Below, one piece after another: positions 34,620 to 41,839 of a stretch of DNA of 64,000 nt (positions within the stretch are counted from its first letter, which is position 1; each line of letters begins with the position of its first letter). Both the position numbers and the translations under genes were made by a program. The DNA is from CAZPXH01 sp964591085 (GTDB taxonomy: Bacteria; Spirochaetota; Spirochaetia; DSM-27196; CAZPXH01), in contig CAZPXH010000010.1 of the NCBI GenBank assembly GCA_964591085.1, positions 1 through 64,000 on the forward strand, read 5' to 3'. The notes below the pieces were generated by a model that saw only the letters and a program-made list of their open reading frames with translations, was not told the origin of the DNA and made no database searches.

Positions 34620-35743
34620 CGCAGACAGGGCTGCAGCAAGCCATAGAGATCCCCCTCCGCTACGAGCTGAGCAAAGCGGGCGTGCAGTGGTGCTCGCGAA
34701 ATCGCGTTCCCGTGCGGGACTTCACCGCTTCTGATGGAAACCGAGCAACCGGATTCGCGTGGAACTCCGTTCGGAGAGACTTCCTGGTTCGGCTTGTCAG
34801 AAATAGACTGCTCCGCGGGATTGACTCTCAACGCGACGAGTTCGTCAGCGTCCGCCGGCGCCTGCTCCAGGTCATTGAGGCGGTGCTGGAAGGCCTGTTG
34901 CTGGAGAAACTCCACCGGACGCTGCGAGGCGTTGTTGCCCAGTCGGAGACCGTTTCCAGAATCATGGAACGGACCCGCGGCAACCACGACGTTACACGCC
35001 TCAACTTTGCCCCGGATGCACGGGACCGGCTGCTCCAGAGTAACGCCCGCGCAATCCGCACCATCCAGCACGCGCTGCTCTTTGAGCCTTTTGCCGTGAT
35101 AGATGGGGATGCAGCCATCGCCGCGGCCGATCGTGAGCAGCTGAAGGGCGTGGCCCGGCGTTTTCTGCAGTCGGTGGATGCCAGCACCTGGATCCTGTAC
35201 TCGCTGGTGCAACCGGACACTCGGCGCCTGGAACTCACTCGTGAAGCTTCACAGCGCCTGCTAGGGGTGGTCCGTGAGGCAACCATCGTGGATACCCTCG
35301 GCCTCATTGTCATGGAGCTTGTCCAGGACGCAGAGCGGAGCCACCTCGGTTACCTGGCCTCCCGTGACAGCCTCAGCCGTCAGCATCAGCAGAATATCGC
35401 TGAGCTGGCCCGTGACGCCGGGTTTAGAAGCCGCCTCCTGGCGCTTGCGCGGCAGCGCAACCTGTTGATGTCCATGGCGCTGACCTTTGAGCCAACGAAC
35501 CGCGCGGAAGAGATGCCGCTTTCCATTTCCATTTCTCACGCAGGCGAGGCCGTTCGGGGAAGCGCGCAGGGCAGCGCGCCAACCTCCCTCGCAGATGTCT
35601 ATACCGAGCGCGGGGAGGCCAACCTAGCAGCGATGTACCTCCAGACTTTTGAGGCTGCCTGCGCGTCGTACGGTATCCTGCTGGAGACCAGCGTGCGAAG
35701 CGCGGAGAGAAAGACCAGCACCGAGATCTCGCTCAAGCTATAG
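34616..35743 (+). CDS. Degenerate GHKL-ATPase-like partner of STAS protein, copy 1
   Basis: The 375-residue product is paralogous along its whole length to 49447-50622. About 50 N-terminal residues form a shared module (YELSKAGVQWCSRNRVPVRD..., ATGFAWNSVRRDF), followed by a helical middle. The segment LGLIVMELVQDAERSHLGY resembles the N-box of GHKL kinases (ELxxNA), with Asp in place of Asn. The C-terminal part (ERGEANLAAMYLQTFEAAC..., STEISLKL) sits where the glycine-rich lid should be but has lost the glycines. It is probably not an active kinase. With the STAS gene it may form a partner-switching pair. Confidence 0.6.
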   Translation: MTQTGLQQAIEIPLRYELSKAGVQWCSRNRVPVRDFTASDGNRATGFAWNSVRRDFLVRLVRNRLLRGIDSQRDEFVSVRRRLLQVIEAVLEGLLLEKLHRTLRGVVAQSETVSRIMERTRGNHDVTRLNFAPDARDRLLQSNARAIRTIQHALLFEPFAVIDGDAAIAAADREQLKGVARRFLQSVDASTWILYSLVQPDTRRLELTREASQRLLGVVREATIVDTLGLIVMELVQDAERSHLGYLASRDSLSRQHQQNIAELARDAGFRSRLLALARQRNLLMSMALTFEPTNRAEEMPLSISISHAGEAVRGSAQGSAPTSLADVYTERGEANLAAMYLQTFEAACASYGILLETSVRSAERKTSTEISLKL

Positions 35744-35744
35744 G

Positions 35745-37145
35745 TCAATCCGAGCTTGCGGAACGGCGCTCCAGTCTGGCGACGAGTTCAACGTGTCGGG
35801 TCTGGGGGAACATATCCACCGGCTGGACTCCGGTCACCGCGTAGGTTGTTCCAAGGATCGCCAGGTCACGCGCGAAGCTGCGGTGATTGCAGCTGACGTA
35901 CACAAGCCTCCGCGCAGGGTGGCTACACAGGGCCTCTGCCACCTTGGGGTGGAGCCCCGCACGTGGGGGATCCACCACCACAACATCGGCCGCCGGGAGC
36001 TCGGCTGCCGCCGCCTCCTCCGCGCTCTGCAGGACAAAGGTCGCGTTCCCGATTCCGTTGGCCTCGGCATTCCGCTGTGCGAACTGCACGGCTTCTGCCA
36101 CCAGCTCCACGCCGGTGACTTCACGGCAGCGTCTGGCAAGGTAGAGCCCGATTCCGCCGGTTCCGCAGTAAAGGTCCAGCAGCGCCTCCTCTGCGTCAAG
36201 TCCAGCAGCGGCTTCTGCCGCGGCGTACAGCCGCTCTGCCCCCGCGGGGTTGGTCTGCGCGAAGGAAAGCGGGCCGCTTGAGAGCCGGATGTGACCGCAG
36301 CGCTCGGTGACGGTGCTCTCACCCCAGAGGGTCCGCAACTCGGCGGTGGCGAGCGAGTCATTGCGGGCATCGCTGACTGCAAGGACCGCGCCAGTCACTC
36401 CCGCAAGTTCCGTTTCCATCTGCCTGAAGAGCCCCGGGAGCGCGCTGTGCGCATCCGTGCTGACCATGAGAATCAGCAGCAGCTGTCCGTCCCGGGTACT
36501 GCGCAGGGTCAGGCTCCGCAGGATGCCATCATGCGTAACCGGATCGATGAACGGGACTCCCGACCCCAGCGCAAGACGGTCCACCGTTGCCCGGACTTCG
36601 GAGGCGCGGAGATCGTGGAGGTGACAGACCTGCAGGCCAAGCACTCGGTCATAGCGGCCGGGAATGTGGAAGCCGAGGCCTGCGCGGTCAGGCGTGTCCT
36701 CGCTGCCAAGCTCGTGAGGGAGTAGCCAGCGGCGGGAGGAGAAGCTGAAGTCCAGGCGATTGCGATATTCCCGATCCTCTGGGGCGGCCATGATCGGGGA
36801 CAGCAGATCGGCCGCTTCGGGCACCTCGCTCTCCCCGAGGACGCGACGCACCATCGCCTCCTTCCACTCAAGCTGGGTCGGGTAGGAAACATGCTGCCAG
36901 GCGCATCCGCCGCAGGTGCCAAAGTGAGGACAGAAGACCAGCGCCGGATTTCCTCCCCGCTGGTGAAACGCAAACGGTTTCGCGCGGTGTCCGTGGGCTG
37001 CGCGGCGGACCACTTTGGCGTCTACCCGATCCCCCGGGATGGTGCCGGGCACCTCAATGCCTTCGGCTTCCGCGAGACCGGAACCGGCGGCACTGACTCC
37101 GGTAATCAGCAGGTCCGTGCGCACCCGGGTCTTGCGATGTGGCAT
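35745..37145 (-). CDS. 23S rRNA m5U methyltransferase, RlmD/TrmA family
   Basis: The 466-residue protein has an N-terminal TRAM domain. A cysteine cluster CPHFGTCGGCAWQH (about residues 71-84) probably binds a 4Fe-4S cluster with a later cysteine. The methyltransferase domain carries DLYCGTGGIGLYLARR, VVVDPPRAGLHPKV and the catalytic cysteine motif YVSCNHRSFARDL. It methylates C5 of a uridine in 23S rRNA; the exact site (RlmD or RlmC/TrmA) is not certain. The gene ends 1 nt from the convergent stop of the preceding GHKL-like gene. Confidence 0.9.
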   Translation of the reverse strand: MPHRKTRVRTDLLITGVSAAGSGLAEAEGIEVPGTIPGDRVDAKVVRRAAHGHRAKPFAFHQRGGNPALVFCPHFGTCGGCAWQHVSYPTQLEWKEAMVRRVLGESEVPEAADLLSPIMAAPEDREYRNRLDFSFSSRRWLLPHELGSEDTPDRAGLGFHIPGRYDRVLGLQVCHLHDLRASEVRATVDRLALGSGVPFIDPVTHDGILRSLTLRSTRDGQLLLILMVSTDAHSALPGLFRQMETELAGVTGAVLAVSDARNDSLATAELRTLWGESTVTERCGHIRLSSGPLSFAQTNPAGAERLYAAAEAAAGLDAEEALLDLYCGTGGIGLYLARRCREVTGVELVAEAVQFAQRNAEANGIGNATFVLQSAEEAAAAELPAADVVVVDPPRAGLHPKVAEALCSHPARRLVYVSCNHRSFARDLAILGTTYAVTGVQPVDMFPQTRHVELVARLERRSASSD

Positions 37146-37235
37146 CCGCGCGGATGGTCGTTCCGCCGCGGGTCCGGTGTCAACGGTGTTGTGCCTGCTT
37201 GACCGGCTGCCGGGGAGGCCGGAAGCTAGCCCGGA

Positions 37236-38663
37236 ATGAGCTACGCGCTTCTGACCGACCTGTACGAGCTGACCATGATGCAGGGCTATGTCCTCACCGG
37301 GCGAAACCCTGATGTTGTATTTGACATGTTCTATCGTCGGCAGCCCTTCAACGGCGGCTACGCGGTGTTCGCGGGTCTCGGATCACTGCTTGAGCATCTG
37401 GAGAACTATCGCTTTGCGGAAGACGACCTGTCCTTCCTTGCCGACACCGGACAATTTCGCCCGGAGTTCCTGGACGTGCTGCGGGACTTCCACTTCACCG
37501 GAGATGTCTGGGCAATGGACGAAGGGACAATCTGTTTTCCCAACGAGCCCCTGCTCCGGATTCATGGCTCGCTCGCAAGCATCCAGCTCATTGAGACTCT
37601 GGTCCTGAACATCATCAACTACCAGACCCTGGTTGCAACCAAGACTGCCCGGGTGGTTACCGCCGCGGGTTCCGGGCCGGTTCTTGAGTTCGGTCTTCGG
37701 CGCGCACCGGGTCCGGACGGCGGAGTCTCTGCCAGCCGGGCTGCGTGGATTGGTGGCGCCGCCGGAACCTCCAACACGCTGGCCGCAAAGCGCTACGGAA
37801 TCCCGGCGATGGGGACGATGGCCCACAGCTGGATCATGGCCTTCCCTGATGAGGCCAGCGCATTCCGACAATACGCCGAACTCTACCCCGGCGACCCAAC
37901 CCTCCTCATTGACACTTACGACACCCTGGGAAGCGGGATAGATGCCGCAATCACCGTGGGCAAGGAACTGGCGAAGGTCGGCAGGTCTATCGGGGTGCGC
38001 CTTGACAGCGGTGACCTCGCTTATCTCAGTCAGCAAGTGCGCCGGCGCATGGATGATGCAGGGCTGACGGACGCCAGGATCATCGTCTCCAACGAGCTCA
38101 CCGAGGAGATTGTCTCCCAGCTGAAGACCGAGGGCGCACCAATCGACGCCTGGGGCGTCGGCACCAACCTGGTAACCGGCGGGACGGACAGCTCTCTAAC
38201 TGGCGTGTACAAGCTGGCGGCCAAGCGCAACGGTGGTGACTGGGAGCCCACACTGAAGGTTTCCAACAATCCGGAGAAGACCACCAACCCCGGTATCAAG
38301 CAGGTCTACCGCTTCATTGACGATGCGGGGCAACCCCTGGCGGACCTGGTAGCACTGGAACAGGAAGTGGTGGAACCCGGGAGAACCTGGCGCTTCTACC
38401 ACCCCACCGTGGAATACGGCCACTTTGATCTCTCACGCTACCACCAGATTGAACCCCTGCTGCGCCTTCAGATGGTGGGTGGAAAGCGGGTGGATCTACC
38501 GGAGCCGCTTCAGAAGGTGCGTGACCGGGTCTCCCGAGGGCTTTCCGGCTTGCACCCAACCCACAAGCGAATCATCAATCCGCACAGCTACAAGGTCTCC
38601 CTCTCTCGGGAACTCCGCGAGCTGAAGTTCCAGCTTGTGCAGCGCTATCTGTCTCCGGCTTGA
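37236..38663 (+). CDS. pncB: Nicotinate phosphoribosyltransferase
   Basis: The 475-residue enzyme makes nicotinate mononucleotide from nicotinate and PRPP in NAD salvage. Family motifs are YALLTDLYELTMMQGY at the start, FGLRRAPGPDGGVSASRA, TSNTLAAKRYGIPAMGTMAHSWIMAF (with the histidine that is transiently phosphorylated), and RLDSGDLAYLSQQVR. A GGGGAGG sequence lies about 17 nt upstream of the ATG, too far for an ideal ribosome site. The 3' end overlaps the convergent MFS gene by 19 nt. Confidence 0.94.
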   Translation: MSYALLTDLYELTMMQGYVLTGRNPDVVFDMFYRRQPFNGGYAVFAGLGSLLEHLENYRFAEDDLSFLADTGQFRPEFLDVLRDFHFTGDVWAMDEGTICFPNEPLLRIHGSLASIQLIETLVLNIINYQTLVATKTARVVTAAGSGPVLEFGLRRAPGPDGGVSASRAAWIGGAAGTSNTLAAKRYGIPAMGTMAHSWIMAFPDEASAFRQYAELYPGDPTLLIDTYDTLGSGIDAAITVGKELAKVGRSIGVRLDSGDLAYLSQQVRRRMDDAGLTDARIIVSNELTEEIVSQLKTEGAPIDAWGVGTNLVTGGTDSSLTGVYKLAAKRNGGDWEPTLKVSNNPEKTTNPGIKQVYRFIDDAGQPLADLVALEQEVVEPGRTWRFYHPTVEYGHFDLSRYHQIEPLLRLQMVGGKRVDLPEPLQKVRDRVSRGLSGLHPTHKRIINPHSYKVSLSRELRELKFQLVQRYLSPA

Positions 38664-39829
38664 TCAACAACCGGGTCCAGGGCAAGTACGGCTGCGGCGC
38701 CGGCCAGCATAAGTGCACCGGTAATGAGGAAGCCCAGCTCAAAGCGGTTCGCCTCCCCCAACGCTGCAAGCAGGCGGGGCGCTACGCCGCCACCCAGCAG
38801 GTTTGCCGCCGGAATGATGAGGCTGATGCGGATGTTGTACAGCTTCTCCGCGCCGATGCGCCCGGCACCCGCCAGAATCCCGGGGATGATGGCGCTTGCA
38901 AACATCGCCTGAAGGACAACCAGCGGTGGGAGCAGGCTGCCACCGGCAAGAGCAATTCCGGCCGCGCTGGCGGCCGAAAGCATCAACATGCTTCCCATCA
39001 CCCGGCGCACACCAAAGTGGTCCAGGAGCAGTCCTGTGGCAAAGACCATCCCCAGCGTCAGGATGCGGGAGACTGCCACCAGCGAGTTTGCGGCCTCCAG
39101 GCTGTAGAGGCGTCGGATCTGCAGGTAGGTCGGCATGATGGAGAACACGCCCAGGGAACCCACGGCGGCAAGGATAAAGGACAGCGTCAGGATCCAGAAG
39201 CTACGGTCCCGTATCACCTCCATCATGTTCCTGGGAAGTGGCCGCTCACCCTGTCCCCAGCCAAAGCGGCCAAAGAAGATCAGCAGGACCGACACCGCCA
39301 GCGGAACCGCTGCCATCACCATCATTGCGGTCCGCCAGTCACTGCGAGGCACAATCGTGGATACCACCAGCGGCGCAAGGATGAACGCGATGTTGGGACC
39401 AAGCTCGTGGATTCCCACCGCTTTGCCCTGATCCGCGGGAATGACAATCTCGCGTATCACCGCCAGTCCGCTTGGACTGTAGAGGCCAGCGCCTGCACCC
39501 AGAAAGACAAAGCCCACGTAGGCCGCCTGCAGGCTCGGCGCAAAGGCAACCCACATCGCCCCGCCACCGCCGATTGCCGCGGCAATGACTACGGTCCAGC
39601 GGTGGCGAACCAGGTGGGTGACGAAGCCGCTGCCCAGGATTGCCACCACAAAGCCCGCAGACACCGCCACAAAGGCATTGCTCACCGTGCCGTAGCTCAC
39701 ACCAAAGTCTGAGGCCATCGCCAGGAGCATCGGTCCTGTCCCCAGGCGGGGCAGAAACAGGGACGCGATTGTGGACATCATGAGAAGTACGCCGGGCAGT
39801 GCGGGCCAGAAGGCTTTCGGTTGGATCAC
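38645..39829 (-). CDS. Major facilitator superfamily transporter
   Basis: The 394-residue protein has about twelve hydrophobic helices, with the central loop near residue 195 (GRFGWGQGERPLPRN). The N-terminal segment GTGPMLLAMASDFGVSYGTVSNAFVAVSAG resembles nitrate/cyanate or drug-type MFS permeases, but the substrate is unknown. The start is a GTG. TAAGGT (39839-39844, minus strand) lies 9 nt upstream and overlaps the opposite -10 box of the divergent methyltransferase gene. It is not closely similar to the MFS protein at 19901-21097. Confidence 0.82.
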   Translation of the reverse strand: MIQPKAFWPALPGVLLMMSTIASLFLPRLGTGPMLLAMASDFGVSYGTVSNAFVAVSAGFVVAILGSGFVTHLVRHRWTVVIAAAIGGGGAMWVAFAPSLQAAYVGFVFLGAGAGLYSPSGLAVIREIVIPADQGKAVGIHELGPNIAFILAPLVVSTIVPRSDWRTAMMVMAAVPLAVSVLLIFFGRFGWGQGERPLPRNMMEVIRDRSFWILTLSFILAAVGSLGVFSIMPTYLQIRRLYSLEAANSLVAVSRILTLGMVFATGLLLDHFGVRRVMGSMLMLSAASAAGIALAGGSLLPPLVVLQAMFASAIIPGILAGAGRIGAEKLYNIRISLIIPAANLLGGGVAPRLLAALGEANRFELGFLITGALMLAGAAAVLALDPVVDQAGDR

Positions 39830-39837
39830 GGCCGCGC

Positions 39838-39844
39838 TACCTTA
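39838..39844. promoter_or_regulatory. Overlapping divergent -10 boxes
   Basis: TACCTT (39838-39843) lies 10 nt before the methyltransferase ATG on the plus strand. TAAGGT (39844-39839) lies 9 nt before the MFS GTG on the minus strand. The two hexamers share five bases, so only one polymerase could occupy the site at a time. Confidence 0.4.
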
Positions 39845-39845
39845 C

Positions 39846-39864
39846 GGGCACCGATGCCCTTGAA
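39846..39864 (+). repeat. 19-bp near-identical direct repeat, copy 1
   Basis: GGGCACCGATGCCCTTGAA, repeated with one mismatch at 40540-40558. Copy 1 spans the methyltransferase start codon at 39854. Confidence 0.6.
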
Positions 39865-40528
39865 CAAGTCCGTACCAATGACCGATGTGCTGTACCAGTA
39901 CGTGCTCGCCCACAATCCCGCCGAATCCGAGATCCGCAAGCAGATCCGGGCGGAGGCAGAGAAAATGGCGGAGGCCGACCTGCAGATCAGCCCGGACCAG
40001 GCTCCGGTCCTCCAGTTTCTCGCCCGGCTGATCGGAGCGCGCCGCTGCGTTGAAGTTGGCGTCTTCACCGGGTACTCGTCTGTTGCGCTCCTGGAGGCAC
40101 TGCCGGCGGATGCCCGCCTGGTTGCCTTTGACCGCAGCGAGACCTGGACCGCGCGTGCCCGCCACTGGTGGGCGGAGGCCGGTTTTGCCGATCGCGTGGA
40201 TCTGCGGATTGGTGAGGCGGGACCGGGGCTGGAGGCGCTGCTTGCCGAGCCAGGGGCAGAGGGCAGCGTTGACTTTGTGTTCATTGACGCCGACAAGGAA
40301 GGCTACGACAGCTACTACGAGCAGGCGCTCCGCTTGCTGCGGCCGGGAGGCCTGGTTGTGCTGGACAACGCCCTGTGGAACGGCGATGTGGTTGTGCCCG
40401 ATGTCAGCGATCCGGATACGGAAGCGATTCGGGCGATCAACGCCAAGGTCACCGATGATCCCCGTGTACACAGCCTTCTGCTTCCCCTGGCAGACGGAAT
40501 GCTGATCGCACAGAATCGGGTCGGCTGA
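39854..40528 (+). CDS. SAM-dependent O-methyltransferase (caffeoyl-CoA/catechol type)
   Basis: The protein has 224 residues from ATG 39854, or 216 from ATG 39878; the shorter form matches the usual family start. The fold is class I with motif RRCVEVGVFTGYSSVALLEALP, the acidic loop LVAFDRSE, VDFVFIDADKEGYDSYYEQA with metal-binding Asp residues, and the motif VVLDNALWNGDVV. These enzymes methylate a catechol-like hydroxyl using a divalent metal; the substrate is unknown. There is no Shine-Dalgarno sequence, and a -10 box (TACCTT) lies 10 nt upstream. Confidence 0.87.
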   Translation: MPLNKSVPMTDVLYQYVLAHNPAESEIRKQIRAEAEKMAEADLQISPDQAPVLQFLARLIGARRCVEVGVFTGYSSVALLEALPADARLVAFDRSETWTARARHWWAEAGFADRVDLRIGEAGPGLEALLAEPGAEGSVDFVFIDADKEGYDSYYEQALRLLRPGGLVVLDNALWNGDVVVPDVSDPDTEAIRAINAKVTDDPRVHSLLLPLADGMLIAQNRVG

Positions 40529-40539
40529 GCTGCACGAAA

Positions 40540-40558
40540 GGGCACCGATGCGCTTGAA
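40540..40558 (+). repeat. 19-bp near-identical direct repeat, copy 2
   Basis: GGGCACCGATGCGCTTGAA, one mismatch to copy 1 at 39846-39864. Copy 2 runs into the predicted -35 box of lexA. Confidence 0.6.
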
Positions 40559-40582
40559 TTCCAGACAAATGTCTGGTATGTT
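40554..40582 (+). promoter_or_regulatory. lexA promoter with embedded LexA operator candidate
   Basis: TTGAAT (40554-40559), 17-nt spacer, TATGTT (40577-40582), then 6 nt to the lexA ATG at 40589. The spacer is filled by the perfect palindrome CCAGACA-AA-TGTCTGG at 40561-40576. A repressor bound there would cover both promoter boxes. This is the expected position of an autoregulatory LexA site, although the motif differs from the E. coli and B. subtilis boxes. Confidence 0.65.
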
Positions 40583-40588
40583 GTCTGC

Positions 40589-41212
40589 ATGGGCAAGTGG
40601 GGTGATAGCCGTCAGCGGGTGTACCAGTACGTTCGGGACCAGATTCTTGCCGGGAACCCTCCTACTGTTCGTGAGGTGCAGGAAGCCTTGGGCTTTGGTG
40701 CAGTGGAGAGCGCCCGGGAACACCTGGAAGCGCTGGTTTCGGAAGGTTTTCTGGAGAAACTCGGGCGGCAGTCCCGCGCCTACCGCCTTCCGGGTTTTCA
40801 GTCCCGTCCATCCATCCCGGTTCCGCTGCTTGGCCGCGTTCAGGCCGGCGCCCTGACTACAGCGGTTGAAGACCTGGAGGGATACATCCCGGTCAATCCA
40901 CGCGCAGACGATGATGAGCTCTTTGCCCTGCGGGTGCAGGGGGAAAGCATGCGGGACGCCGGGATCCTTCCCGGTGATGTGGTAGTCGTGCGCAGGCAGG
41001 CAGATGCTCCCCGGGGGAGCATTGTTGTGGCGCTTGTTGATGATGAGGCCACGGTGAAGCAGCTGTTCGTGTCCGGGGATCAGGTTGAGCTGCGCCCCCG
41101 CAATCCCGCTTTTGCCTCCATTGTGGTTCCTGCCTCCGAGCTGGTGCTCCTGGGCAAGGTGATTGAGGTGCGCCGCTACATTGAGCCGCCCGTCTTCCTC
41201 AGCGTTCCGTGA
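40589..41212 (+). CDS. lexA: LexA SOS repressor
   Basis: The 207-residue protein has an N-terminal winged helix (PPTVREVQEALGFGAVESAREHLEAL), slightly divergent from the usual LexA reading head. The C-terminal S24 autoprotease domain is intact: cleavage site Ala86-Gly87 in VQAGALT, nucleophile Ser120 in GESMRDAGILPGD and general base Lys157 in DDEATVKQL. RecA filaments on damaged DNA would trigger self-cleavage and release the downstream mutagenesis genes. It heads lexA-imuA-imuB-dnaE2. No Shine-Dalgarno sequence precedes the ATG. Confidence 0.93.
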   Translation: MGKWGDSRQRVYQYVRDQILAGNPPTVREVQEALGFGAVESAREHLEALVSEGFLEKLGRQSRAYRLPGFQSRPSIPVPLLGRVQAGALTTAVEDLEGYIPVNPRADDDELFALRVQGESMRDAGILPGDVVVVRRQADAPRGSIVVALVDDEATVKQLFVSGDQVELRPRNPAFASIVVPASELVLLGKVIEVRRYIEPPVFLSVP

Positions 41213-41215
41213 GCC

Positions 41216-41839
41216 ATGATCCCGCTTCCCGCCTCCGTCATCACCGCTCGGGAGCTTGCCGAGCGCAGCAGCAACTACCAGGCCCGCAGCAGCAGCAGAA
41301 TTGAGGTCAGCCGCTTTTTTGGCAGGCTTGCCGAGGTCAGTGGTGGTCCTGCTGATGCGCTGACAACCGTTGCGTCTCTCCTGATTCGCAGTGCACAGGA
41401 GCTCGGCGAGCCGGTGGTTTGGGTTGCTGCAGGAGATGAGGTGTTCTTCCCTCCTGACATGAGTGAGAACGGTGTGGATCTGGACGCACTCCCGCTGGTC
41501 CGCGCCGGTGATCCCCGGTATCTCGGCCGCGCCGTTGACATTCTGGTGCGCTCCGGCGCCTTCGGGATGGTGGTGGCAGACCTCAGCAACGGGGCGGCGC
41601 TGCCGGATGCCGCACAGGCAAAGCTCTCCCGAATGGCGCGGGAGTTTCGCACCGCGGTGGTCTGCCTGGTTCGGGAAGTGGGAACCCTTTCGTCCATGGT
41701 GGGGTTGCGCGCGCAGTGCAGCCGACGCGATGCAGGGGACGGACGTTTCTGTGTGCAGCTCAGCATTACCCGGGACAAGGGCAGGGGAGAGCACACCGTG
41801 CTGGAGGAGGTCTGCCGTGGACCGGATGGCCTGCGTTAA
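41216..41839 (+). CDS. imuA: ImuA-like RecA-fold protein
   Basis: The 207-residue protein lies between lexA and imuB. It resembles the RecA/SulA-like ImuA proteins of mutasome cassettes: an N-terminal GGPADALTTVASLLIRSAQ helix, VVWVAAGDEVFFPP, then VDILVRSGAFGMVVADLS and LSRMAREFRTAVVCL, the buried RecA-fold strands. Walker A is not conserved, so it probably does not hydrolyse ATP in the usual way. It starts 3 nt after the lexA stop and overlaps imuB by 23 nt. In studied systems ImuA-type proteins bring ImuB and DnaE2 together. Confidence 0.8.
   Translation: MIPLPASVITARELAERSSNYQARSSSRIEVSRFFGRLAEVSGGPADALTTVASLLIRSAQELGEPVVWVAAGDEVFFPPDMSENGVDLDALPLVRAGDPRYLGRAVDILVRSGAFGMVVADLSNGAALPDAAQAKLSRMAREFRTAVVCLVREVGTLSSMVGLRAQCSRRDAGDGRFCVQLSITRDKGRGEHTVLEEVCRGPDGLR

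Noticed and set aside
39842..41794. 650-codon open frame on the minus strand across the methyltransferase, lexA and imuA
   Set aside because: It spans three well-supported plus-strand genes and a promoter and shows no protein family features.
41463..41816. N-terminal extension of imuB
   Set aside because: The frame stays open upstream, but a perfect GGAGGAGG site places the start at 41817, and the upstream part lies within imuA.
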